In this document: in pieces, positions 1 to 6,996 of the stretch
Numbering within the stretch: the first letter of the stretch is position 1
Layout: each line of letters opens with the position of its first letter
Assembly (NCBI RefSeq): GCF_007954505.1
Contig: NZ_CP042412.1
Span: 2,852,001-2,916,000, forward strand
Reading direction: 5' to 3'
DNA from: Microbacterium sp. CBA3102
GTDB taxonomy: Bacteria > Actinomycetota > Actinomycetes > Actinomycetales > Microbacteriaceae
DNA: 64,000 nucleotides
The notes under the pieces: model-generated
Database searches by the model: none
Told to the model about the DNA's origin: nothing
Seen by the model: only the letters and a program-made list of their open reading frames with translations
Position numbers and translations under genes: made by a program

Positions 1-37
1 ATTCCTCGATGTGCAGGATCTCGATGGTCATCTCCAT
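1..37 (-). CDS. 5' end of an unidentified gene downstream of istB (partial)
   Basis: An ATG at 37-35 on the minus strand is preceded by a good ribosome binding site (GGAG, about 6 bases upstream). It opens a frame of 12 codons (MEMTIEILHIEE) that runs off the window. It lies 52 bases downstream of the istB stop in the same orientation. I recall similar beginnings in small thioredoxin-like proteins found near mercury-resistance genes, but the cysteine motif that would show this would lie outside the window. It could be an IS passenger gene or an ICE gene beyond the IS. The evidence is the start site and the frame only. Confidence 0.35.
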   Translation of the reverse strand, partial: MEMTIEILHIEE

Positions 38-89
38 ATTCTCCTCTCGCGCCGACGCTGGAGCGCTGGTGGTGGGGCTGGTCGATCGA

Positions 90-908
90 TCACCTGTCGG
101 TGCTCGGAGATGCGGTGGCGCGGGTGTGGGCGAGCCGGTAGCTGGTGGTGCCGGTCTCGATGATGGTGCCGTTGAACGTGAGCCGGTCGATGATCGCGGC
201 GCAGAGGCGCGGGTCGGTGAACGTGTCCGTCCAGCCAGAGAAGGACTGGTTCGACGCGATCGCGACGGAGTTCTTCTCCTCCGGCTCGGTGAGGACCTGG
301 AAGAGGAGTTCGGCTCCGCGGCGGTCGAGTTCCATGTAGCCGAGTTCGTCGATGCAGAGCAGGTCGACGCGGCCGTAGCGGGCGATGGTGCGGGCAAGTT
401 GTTTCTCGTCGGCGGCTTCGACGAGCTCGTTGACGAGTTTCGTCGCGAGGGTGTATTTCACCCGGTAGCCTTTCTCAGCGGCGGCGGTGCCGAGCCCGAT
501 GAGGAGGTGGCTCTTCCCGGTGCCGGAGTCCCCGATGAGGCAGAGCGGGTCACCGCGGCGGACCCAGTCGCCGGTCGCGAGGGTGTGGATCGTGGCGGCG
601 TTGATGTTCGGGTTCGCGTCGTAGTCGAAGTCTCCGAGCCATTTCTGTCTGGGGAACCCGGCGGATGTGACGCGGCGAACGGTGGAGCGGCGGTCCCGGT
701 CATCGCATTCCGCAAGCAGCAGTTCGGCGAGGAATCCTTGGTAGGAGAGCTGCTCGTGCTCGGCGACGCGGATAGCTTCATCCATCACGGCCCGGATCGT
801 CGGCAGGCGGAGCCGCCGGCAGGCTTGGTCGACGGCGGCCGCGGCGGCTTCCTCGGTCATTCCGCGCTGGCGGCGCAGGGTCGTGGTCACGGCGGTTCGG
901 GTGCTCAT
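90..908 (-). CDS. istB: IS21-family transposition helper ATPase IstB
   Basis: This 272-residue AAA+ ATPase assists the IstA transposase by choosing the target and remodelling the transposition complex. The Walker A motif GDSGTGKS is at residues 126-133 (Lys132), and a Walker B motif with LLCIDELGYM follows about 55 residues later. The start ATG overlaps the istA stop by 4 bp (905-908), so the two are translationally coupled. Length and motifs are normal for the family, with an extra Ser/Thr-rich C-terminal tail of about 15 residues. It appears intact. Confidence 0.95.
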   Translation of the reverse strand: MSTRTAVTTTLRRQRGMTEEAAAAAVDQACRRLRLPTIRAVMDEAIRVAEHEQLSYQGFLAELLLAECDDRDRRSTVRRVTSAGFPRQKWLGDFDYDANPNINAATIHTLATGDWVRRGDPLCLIGDSGTGKSHLLIGLGTAAAEKGYRVKYTLATKLVNELVEAADEKQLARTIARYGRVDLLCIDELGYMELDRRGAELLFQVLTEPEEKNSVAIASNQSFSGWTDTFTDPRLCAAIIDRLTFNGTIIETGTTSYRLAHTRATASPSTDR

Positions 909-2560
909 GTGTTCGTGGTTCCTTCTCTTTCATCGGTGGCCTGGACGCGGCGTCGCAGCAGCTCGTCGTATTGCGTAACGGTCGGCAACGGACGCCGATC
1001 CGGCGGGAGGTCCGCGATTACCGCGGCCGGGTCACGGAGCCGGCGTTGGGTGAGGCTGACAACGCGTTGCTCGACGTCGTTGTCGTGAGCAACAGGATGT
1101 CGGTGCAACGTGGCCCCGCCCGCGTGCAGGCGGGCCTCGACCGCGACAACGTCCGCGGTGACCGCGCCAACCGAGAGCGCGGCCCTGATCCCCGCGATCA
1201 CATCCGCAGCGCGCATGCTCCGGTGCAGGAGCAACACCTCGATCAGCTCCCTCGTGCCCGCGGCGTCGCCGTTGACTTTCCGCGTCTCCTGCCAGAACGC
1301 CTCGTGCGCTGCGGTGAAGACCCCGGCCTGCCGGGCGGCGGCCAGAGCGGTGGATCCGGGCAGTGCGCCGGGCTTGTGGCGCAGGACCTCGAGATAGTGA
1401 TCCAACTGGATCGATTCCCCGCCGCGGGCGACGACCCGCTCATGCCGGGCCGCCTCCTCACGGCCCTCGAAGATGACGACCTCCGACGCGCGCAGCGAGA
1501 CTCTCACCTGGCGTCCGATCAGCCGGGCTGGGACGGAGTACTTCGCCATCCGAACAGTGACCAGGCTCGACCGGTCGACCCGCGGGTGCAGCACCAGTCC
1601 GGGATCGAACCGTTCGACCGGCAACGGTCGCAGCAGGGGCCTCTCGGCGGCGAAATCGTCGCCGACGGTCGTGCGTCGCTGGTTGATGCGACGATCCTCG
1701 TCGCGGGCATCCCAGCGGCGGATCATGTCGTTCAGCTCGGCGAGCGTGTCGACCTCGGGCATCGGGGACAGCCAGGTGCGGCGGAACCGGCCGACCTCAC
1801 CCTCGACACCGCCCTTCTCGTGCGCACCATCGATGCCGGGCTGGCAGTAGAACGCGTCGAACCCGTAGTGCGAGCGGAACAGCACCCACCGGTCGTTCTC
1901 CACCCGCGCCCGGTCACGACCGTGCAGGACGGCGGTGACCGCCGAGGTCAAGTTGTCGTATTTGATGTGCAGGGCCGGGACGCCGCCGATCTCATCGAAC
2001 GCGTCGATATGCCCCTCCAGGAACGCTTCCTGCGACTGCGTCGAATAGACCCGGTGGATTGCCTTCCCGGAATGAGAGAGACGGAACGTGAACATGTGGC
2101 ACTTCGTCTTCACCCCGGCCAGGATCACCCAGACCTCGCCGAAATCGACCTCGGCCTCCGCCCCGGGCGCGTGCAGCTGCGGGACGAACACCTCCGGAAC
2201 CCGGCCCGCCTCGACCAGGATCTCCCGCCGACGTTTCGCAACATAGTCACGGACCGCGGCATACGAGACATCCGCGTCGTGCTCGTCGAGCAGGCGGGCG
2301 TGCATCCTGGTCGCCGTCATCCGCTGCTTCTTCGGCGCGGTCAGGTTCTCCCGCAACCACCCATCCAGCAGCGGCTTGAACAACTCGAGCTTCGGCGCCC
2401 GCCGCTCCGGGACCTTCCGCTCCGGTGGAACCGGTGACGCCAACGCCTGACGGATCGTTCGACGATGTACCCGGAACCGTTTCGCCAACGCGTTTACCGA
2501 CAGGCCCTCGACTCGCGCCGCGCGCCGGATCTCCGCAAACAACTCCACCCTGGACCCCAA
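905..2560 (-). CDS. istA: IS21-family transposase IstA
   Basis: This 551-residue DDE transposase begins with a helix-turn-helix at about residues 20-40 (LSVNALAKRFRVHRRTIRQA). The RNase H-like core has Asp139 (AEVDFGE), Asp202 (HIKYDNLTS) and a glutamate in the HEKGGVEGE stretch at residues 247-255. A basic C-terminal region follows. It lies upstream of istB in one operon with a 4-bp overlap. The gene shows no frameshift or premature stop, so the element may still be mobile if its other tip exists. Its own terminal repeats lie 50-140 bp upstream of the start. Confidence 0.95.
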   Translation of the reverse strand: MGSRVELFAEIRRAARVEGLSVNALAKRFRVHRRTIRQALASPVPPERKVPERRAPKLELFKPLLDGWLRENLTAPKKQRMTATRMHARLLDEHDADVSYAAVRDYVAKRRREILVEAGRVPEVFVPQLHAPGAEAEVDFGEVWVILAGVKTKCHMFTFRLSHSGKAIHRVYSTQSQEAFLEGHIDAFDEIGGVPALHIKYDNLTSAVTAVLHGRDRARVENDRWVLFRSHYGFDAFYCQPGIDGAHEKGGVEGEVGRFRRTWLSPMPEVDTLAELNDMIRRWDARDEDRRINQRRTTVGDDFAAERPLLRPLPVERFDPGLVLHPRVDRSSLVTVRMAKYSVPARLIGRQVRVSLRASEVVIFEGREEAARHERVVARGGESIQLDHYLEVLRHKPGALPGSTALAAARQAGVFTAAHEAFWQETRKVNGDAAGTRELIEVLLLHRSMRAADVIAGIRAALSVGAVTADVVAVEARLHAGGATLHRHPVAHDNDVEQRVVSLTQRRLRDPAAVIADLPPDRRPLPTVTQYDELLRRRVQATDEREGTTNT

Positions 2561-2611
2561 CTGGCCCTCCTCACTCGCAATGACTACGACTGAGGACCAC
2601 GCTGACGGGGG

Positions 2612-2699
2612 TGGGCCAAATCAAACCGACATGAACACCCCGGCGCGTCGCAACATGGGCCAGATCAGACCGTCACCCCTGGGCCAAATCAGAGTGACA
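2612..2699 (+). repeat. Three terminal direct repeats of the IS21 element
   Basis: Three related copies of a roughly 20-bp unit occur at 2612-2630 (TGGGCCAAATCAAACCGAC), 2656-2675 (TGGGCCAGATCAGACCGTCA) and 2680-2699 (TGGGCCAAATCAGAGTGACA). The start-to-start spacing is 44 and 24 bp. IS21 elements typically carry such multiple sites at their ends for IstA binding. The outermost copy ends in CA, the expected terminal dinucleotide, and marks the IS boundary at 2699. Confidence 0.8.
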
Positions 2700-3272
2700 G
2701 AGTCACCAGCTGTCGCCGCCAGTCTGGAGCGGCACGGCGAGCTGGGTCAGTCGCTTGCGACCGCGGGACCTGTCGCAGTGAACGAGTCGTGGTCGGGGCT
2801 GCGCACTGACTCGGCACATCACGCGGTGCTGTGGATCAGCGAGTGGCCGCGCTCGATGGTCTACCCAGGATTCCTCGCACCGGTGTTGCTCTCGACAGGG
2901 ATCCAGCGCTCATTCTCGATGCTGTGCACACCGATGCGCTCGGACCAGGCCGCCCGCGACATCCGCAAGAAGAAGACCGAGTACATCTCGGATGCCGCGC
3001 AGCGTCAGCGGATCGGGCAGATCGAGGACGCCTCACAGACCGCCGAGTTCAATGACGTGCTCCAGCAAGAAGCTGACCTCACCGCTGGCCACGGAGTGCT
3101 TCGCTACACCGGACTGATCAGTGTCTCCGCGGCGAGCGCCGACGAACTCGACGCCGCGGTCGCTGCGATCGAACAGGCTGCGATCCAAGCCTCCTGTGAG
3201 ACGCGCCTGCTCGTCGGCCAGCAGGCTCAGGCGTTCACCGCCGCCGCGCTGCCGCTGTGCCGAACGATTTGA
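2700..3272 (+). pseudogene. SCO6880-family conjugation protein, 3' fragment truncated by IS21
   Basis: About 190 C-terminal residues remain of a protein I recognise as the SCO6880 family of actinobacterial conjugative elements, where intact members are roughly 490 residues. Recognisable stretches are WISEWPRSMVYPGFLAPVLL, RSDQAARDIRKKKTEYISDA and HGVLRYTGLISVSA. The frame stays open leftwards through the IS tip to 2580, but the residues before 2700 are translated IS terminal sequence, not gene. A GTG at 2694 inside the tip could start a short product. The family lies with VirB4 and VirD4 genes in type IV transfer operons, so this insertion should disable transfer. The 5' part would lie to the left of the IS. 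Confidence 0.85.
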
Positions 3273-3298
3273 GAGGCCATACGAAGACGGCCGAGATA

Positions 3299-4066
3299 CT
3301 ACGCGGCCTGGTCACCTGCTGGCTTTGACTTCAACTCATGCTTCATATGAGCCGTATTGCGGGCGAGAACACTTGCGAGTTCCGCAAGCGAGTCTTCCTC
3401 AAACATCGACGGACTCGTGACCATCCTCTTGACAAGTTCAGCAACGATTTCTGGTGGCATCTGAGCGATGGCTTCGCGCACGGACTCTATGTTGCCTTCG
3501 TCGACGATTTCGGCGTTATTGACCAGCCGCATCTGCTCGTCGCTGAAGGCTTGAGCGGCGATCGCTGCCAGCATTCGCGCTTGAGCTTCTGCGCTCGACA
3601 TCTTCTGTCGCACGAGATCGTCGTGAACCAAATCTGATGTGGCAGCCGCCTCGGGCTCTTCGATCACGTCTGGCGCGACGGTGTCGATCGCGCTCGCTGG
3701 CGGCTTGGCACGACGAACTTTTCTCCATTGTCTGCCAACAAAGGGGCGAAACGACTCTTGCCACCATTGCTCAACGTGTGGCTTGGCCTTCTCGATCCCT
3801 ACAAGGAGGAGCACTGTGAGTAGATCCGCGATTGCTTTTTCAAGCTCTTCCTGCTCTTTGCTCTTCCGACGTTCTTCGACGGGCACATAGACCTTCTCCG
3901 TAACCACCAGGGGCTCAGAAGGGTCTATGTCAGACGGGACGAAGCGCGCACTGCCTTTGAGTTTCCCCTCGTCATCGAAGAGGTTTTGGTGGAGGCCTCC
4001 CTCCTTCTTCCGGCCAGGCGTCAGATCGTCATCGTCCCACTCGTAGTGACCAGGAATACTTCCCAT
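3299..4066 (-). CDS. Hypothetical ICE cargo protein with one hydrophobic segment
   Basis: I do not recognise this 255-residue protein. It begins with an acidic, polar N-terminus. A charged helix (EERRKSKEQEELEKA, about residues 66-80) leads into one hydrophobic stretch (IADLLTVLLLVGI, about 81-93). A basic patch (GRQWRKVRRAK) follows, then an Asp/Glu-rich linker and a helical C-terminal half. It faces against the transfer operon and sits between the SCO6880-family remnant and the next transfer gene, a usual place for ICE cargo. Its start lies about 90 bp from that of the divergent gene at 4158. Its sequence looks less GC-rich than its neighbours, which suggests separate acquisition. No catalytic motif is evident. 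Confidence 0.75.
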   Translation of the reverse strand: MGSIPGHYEWDDDDLTPGRKKEGGLHQNLFDDEGKLKGSARFVPSDIDPSEPLVVTEKVYVPVEERRKSKEQEELEKAIADLLTVLLLVGIEKAKPHVEQWWQESFRPFVGRQWRKVRRAKPPASAIDTVAPDVIEEPEAAATSDLVHDDLVRQKMSSAEAQARMLAAIAAQAFSDEQMRLVNNAEIVDEGNIESVREAIAQMPPEIVAELVKRMVTSPSMFEEDSLAELASVLARNTAHMKHELKSKPAGDQAA

Positions 4067-4157
4067 GCGCTACATCGTATCGAGCGGCCACCCGACAGGG
4101 GAGGGCCGTGCGCACCTGAAGGATGTCAGAACCGCTGTCTCAACAAGGGAGGGCCTC

Positions 4158-4931
4158 ATGCCTACGTTCTACGATCCCGGCGCCGACGCCGGTGAAGCCT
4201 CCGAAGCGCTGCGCGGCCTCGCGCACGCGACCCGGGGGTTCGAGAATCCGCAGGACATGTACGGCGTGCTCGGAGATCTCCTATCCGTGATGCGGTCGCT
4301 GCACCAAGTCGTTGACCAGCTCGCCACCGCCCACGAGGTGAATCGGCCACGCGCGTTTGACGACGGCGGCGACCATGCGATCGGATCGGAAGCGGCGCTT
4401 GTTGCGGCCAACGAACTGCGACAAACGGCGAACCTGATCGACCAGGCAGAAGACCGGATGGATGCTGCGATGTCTGCAGCTGGGCGCATCGCCTGGCGAG
4501 CCCTGCCGGTCCAACGAACGGCAGCCGAACAGCGCTGGGTCAGCGTCTGCTTCCTGCAAGGCGAAGATGCCGACGAAGTGCTGAAGCTGATCGACGACGA
4601 AGGCGTCGATGCTGCGTTGGGATACCTGAAGAACTGGGATTTCGGAGACGAGACCACCCAGGCCGCGATGGAGAACGGGCACGTCTACGACGCGCCTCCC
4701 ACGGGTCCGCTGGAGCAGGAAGTTCGAAACGGCAACTACGACATGACCTACAGCCACTCCTTCGGTCACGTCGGTCTGTACCGACTTCGCGAGGTCAACC
4801 CTGTTGATGCCCTCGTAGACGAGGATCTGGGCAGCGCGTCTGTGCGCAAGTTGCAGCCAGCGTCGCGATCATCGTGGTTCGAGCATCCGGGCGTTGCCGC
4901 GGTGAAGCGAGCGAGAGGTATCGGGCTGTGA
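4158..4931 (+). CDS. Hypothetical ICE transfer-operon protein
   Basis: This 257-residue soluble protein is of unknown function. The ATG at 4158 is preferred because AAGGGAGGG lies just upstream and the sequence from MPTFYDPGADAGEASEA onward looks like coding sequence. An in-frame ATG at 4065 is less likely. The middle part is helical, with a coiled-coil-like segment around NELRQTANLIDQAEDRMDAA. It ends in a GTGA overlap with the VirB4-like ATPase gene, so the two are translated together and it probably serves the same transfer machine. There is no signal peptide or membrane segment. Confidence 0.8.
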   Translation: MPTFYDPGADAGEASEALRGLAHATRGFENPQDMYGVLGDLLSVMRSLHQVVDQLATAHEVNRPRAFDDGGDHAIGSEAALVAANELRQTANLIDQAEDRMDAAMSAAGRIAWRALPVQRTAAEQRWVSVCFLQGEDADEVLKLIDDEGVDAALGYLKNWDFGDETTQAAMENGHVYDAPPTGPLEQEVRNGNYDMTYSHSFGHVGLYRLREVNPVDALVDEDLGSASVRKLQPASRSSWFEHPGVAAVKRARGIGL

Positions 4932-6412
4932 AACGCGACGATGCAGAACGGCTCCACACCTCGGTGCTGGTTACGCCTGCTCACGAGAAGCGTCGGCTGA
5001 GCAAGCAACGCAGGGTCGCAGCGAAGCAGATTCAGCTCGAACAGCACCGGTCCGAACGGCTGGCGGCGCACGAGAAGTATGCGGCGGGTCAGGCTGAGCG
5101 CCGGGCCACGCGCTACCTTCCGACTGCCGGTGAGCCTGGCTCCGCGCAGCTGCGGTCCCCGGGACGGTTCAAGCTGCCGCGACATCAAGACACTTCGGCG
5201 GAGCTCGCGGGCGCCTACCCGTTCCTTGCCGAAGGTGGGCTTGGCGCTGACGGGGTCTTCGTCGGTCAAGACCTTTACTCCGGTGGATCCTTCGTTTACG
5301 ACCCGTGGGTGCTGTACTCACGAGGTCTCATCACCGCGCCCAACCTCGTGCTCGCGGGCATCGTCGGCTCCGGCAAATCATCCCTCGCGAAGAGCCTCTA
5401 CACGCGCTCGCTCCCGTTCGGACGCCGCGTATATGTGCCCGGCGATCCGAAGGGCGAGCACACTGCCGTCGCAGAAGCCGTCGGCGGGCGCGCGATCGTG
5501 CTCGGTCACGGGCTGTCGACCCGCCTGAATCCGCTCGACGAGGGTTACCGGCCATCGGGAATGAGCGACGCAACATGGGCCATCACCATTGCATCCCGCC
5601 GCCGGGACCTCATCGGTGCTCTTGCCGAGACGGTGCTCGAAAGGTCGCTGTCGCCGCTGGAGCACACGGCGATCGACAACGCGCTCACAGAGACCGTGCG
5701 TACGAACGCGGTGCCGATCCTGCCCATGATTGTCGACCACATCCTGAACCCGAGCAGCCCAGCCGATGCCGACGGCCGTCTCGCCGAAGACGGTCGACTG
5801 GTGGGGCACGCCCTCCGACGACTGGTCGCGGGAGACCTCGCCGGGCTCTTCGATGGACCATCAACGGTGGAGTTCGACCCGACGCTGCCGATGATCTCGC
5901 TCGACCTGTCGCGGGTCGCAGAGAACTCGACGCTGATCTCCGTGTTGATGACCTGCTCGTCGGCGTGGATGGAATCAGCACTGCTCGATCCGAACGGCGG
6001 GCAACGCTGGTGCATCTACGACGAAGCGTGGCGTCTCATGTCGCATCCCGCGCTTCTCAAGCGGATGGACGCGCACTGGCGACTCGCTCGCCACTACGGC
6101 ATCGCGAACATGCTGATCTTCCACAAACTCACCGACCTCGAAAACGTCGGCGATCAAGGATCTGCGATGCGGTCCCTCGCGAACAGTCTGCTCGCGAACG
6201 CGGAGACCAGGATCATCTACCGGCAAGAATCCGACCAACTCGGCGTCACCGCACACGCCCTCGGCCTCACCGGCACAGAGCAGAAGCTCCTCCCAGGTCT
6301 CGGGGTTGGCCAGGGACTCTGGCGAATCAAGGACCGCTCATTCGTTTGCCAACACCAGCTGCACCCAGCGGAGCTGGAGCTGTTCGACACGACGGGTCGG
6401 ATGACGGGTTGA
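4928..6412 (+). CDS. VirB4-like conjugation ATPase
   Basis: This 494-residue P-loop ATPase is of the VirB4/TraE type and would power assembly and substrate transfer of the type IV secretion system at the inner face of the membrane. The Walker A motif GIVGSGKSS is at residues 144-152 and Walker B (WCIYDEAW) is near residue 365. A conserved GDPKGEH and a RQESDQ stretch near the C-terminus are consistent with the family. It is shorter than classical VirB4 (about 800 residues), as expected for actinobacterial elements where the N-terminal part is a separate protein, the SCO6880 family being the likely partner. The GTG start overlaps the previous stop by 4 bp. Confidence 0.88.
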   Translation: MKRDDAERLHTSVLVTPAHEKRRLSKQRRVAAKQIQLEQHRSERLAAHEKYAAGQAERRATRYLPTAGEPGSAQLRSPGRFKLPRHQDTSAELAGAYPFLAEGGLGADGVFVGQDLYSGGSFVYDPWVLYSRGLITAPNLVLAGIVGSGKSSLAKSLYTRSLPFGRRVYVPGDPKGEHTAVAEAVGGRAIVLGHGLSTRLNPLDEGYRPSGMSDATWAITIASRRRDLIGALAETVLERSLSPLEHTAIDNALTETVRTNAVPILPMIVDHILNPSSPADADGRLAEDGRLVGHALRRLVAGDLAGLFDGPSTVEFDPTLPMISLDLSRVAENSTLISVLMTCSSAWMESALLDPNGGQRWCIYDEAWRLMSHPALLKRMDAHWRLARHYGIANMLIFHKLTDLENVGDQGSAMRSLANSLLANAETRIIYRQESDQLGVTAHALGLTGTEQKLLPGLGVGQGLWRIKDRSFVCQHQLHPAELELFDTTGRMTG

Positions 6413-6450
6413 ACTCCGGAGGGCGGGCGAAAGGTGCGCACCTCTCTGGC

Positions 6451-6996
6451 ATGAGTTCCCATCACGATCCCTCCGACAAGCCCGAGGCTTCTCCCGTCTC
6501 GATTCCCCTCGCGATCATCGCCGTCGGTGAGATTGGCGCGGTGATCGCAACGCTCGACGGGATTGAGTTCGCGCCGCCCGCCCCGGCCGAGAGCTGGTCG
6601 CGGGCGCAGTTCGGTGCGCTGCTCGATGCGCTCACTCTCGGGCGCAAGCGCACCGTTCGCATCGAAGTGCATGAGAGCGACGGGACCGTCTTCACCGACA
6701 TCATCCAAGCCAAGCGCCTGAAGCACGGCGAGCAGGAAGCCGAGCTGGTGCCGCCCGCAGGTACGCAGTCCCGGCGTGCGCGACGCCGTACGCCACCGCT
6801 GCTGCTGGAGATCAGCGGCAACGGCTTCATTCCTGGCGAAGACATCACGGTCGCGATCCCGGTGACTTCAGCAGAAGGGAACGCGACCGGGGAGGCACGA
6901 GCTGTGATTGACCTCAGCCAGTTACTGGATCATGCCACGGAGGTGATGCTCATCGGGCACATCTCGGGTCGCATCGTGACCGAGCGACTGCCATGA
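6451..6996 (+). CDS. Hypothetical ICE protein between VirB4-like and VirD4-like genes
   Basis: This 181-residue protein is of unknown function. The ATG at 6451 gives MSSHHDPSDKPEASP. A short hydrophobic stretch (IPLAIIAVGEIGAVIATL) follows at residues 18-35, too weak to call a membrane helix. A mid-region has alternating beta-like segments and a basic linker (RRARRRTPP). The last four bases overlap the start of the coupling-protein gene (ATGA at 6993), so it belongs to the transfer operon. It may be an accessory of the coupling protein. Confidence 0.75.
   Translation: MSSHHDPSDKPEASPVSIPLAIIAVGEIGAVIATLDGIEFAPPAPAESWSRAQFGALLDALTLGRKRTVRIEVHESDGTVFTDIIQAKRLKHGEQEAELVPPAGTQSRRARRRTPPLLLEISGNGFIPGEDITVAIPVTSAEGNATGEARAVIDLSQLLDHATEVMLIGHISGRIVTERLP

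Larger units (their letters stand above)
90..2699. mobile_element. IS21-family insertion sequence (istA-istB), one tip defined
   Basis: It contains adjacent istA and istB genes on the minus strand with a 4-bp overlap, the standard IS21 layout. The tip upstream of istA is at 2699. It ends in CA on the plus strand (TG read inward) and carries three copies of a TGGGCCAAATCA-like repeat, as IS21 termini carry repeated transposase sites. The sequence then changes directly into the coding frame of a broken SCO6880-family gene. The other tip was not found in bases 1-90, so the element either continues beyond the window or has lost that end. The start coordinate given is simply the end of istB. Confidence 0.85.

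Noticed and set aside
971-2437. Long open frame on the plus strand opposite istA
   Set aside because: It has the periodic Arg/Asp/Pro-rich look of an antisense shadow in high-GC DNA, no ribosome binding site, and istA on the other strand has clear DDE and HTH motifs.
5305-6450. Long upstream extension of the frame that starts at 6451
   Set aside because: The extension runs out of frame through the VirB4-like gene and is Arg/His-rich noise; the real start is the ATG after the VirB4-like stop.
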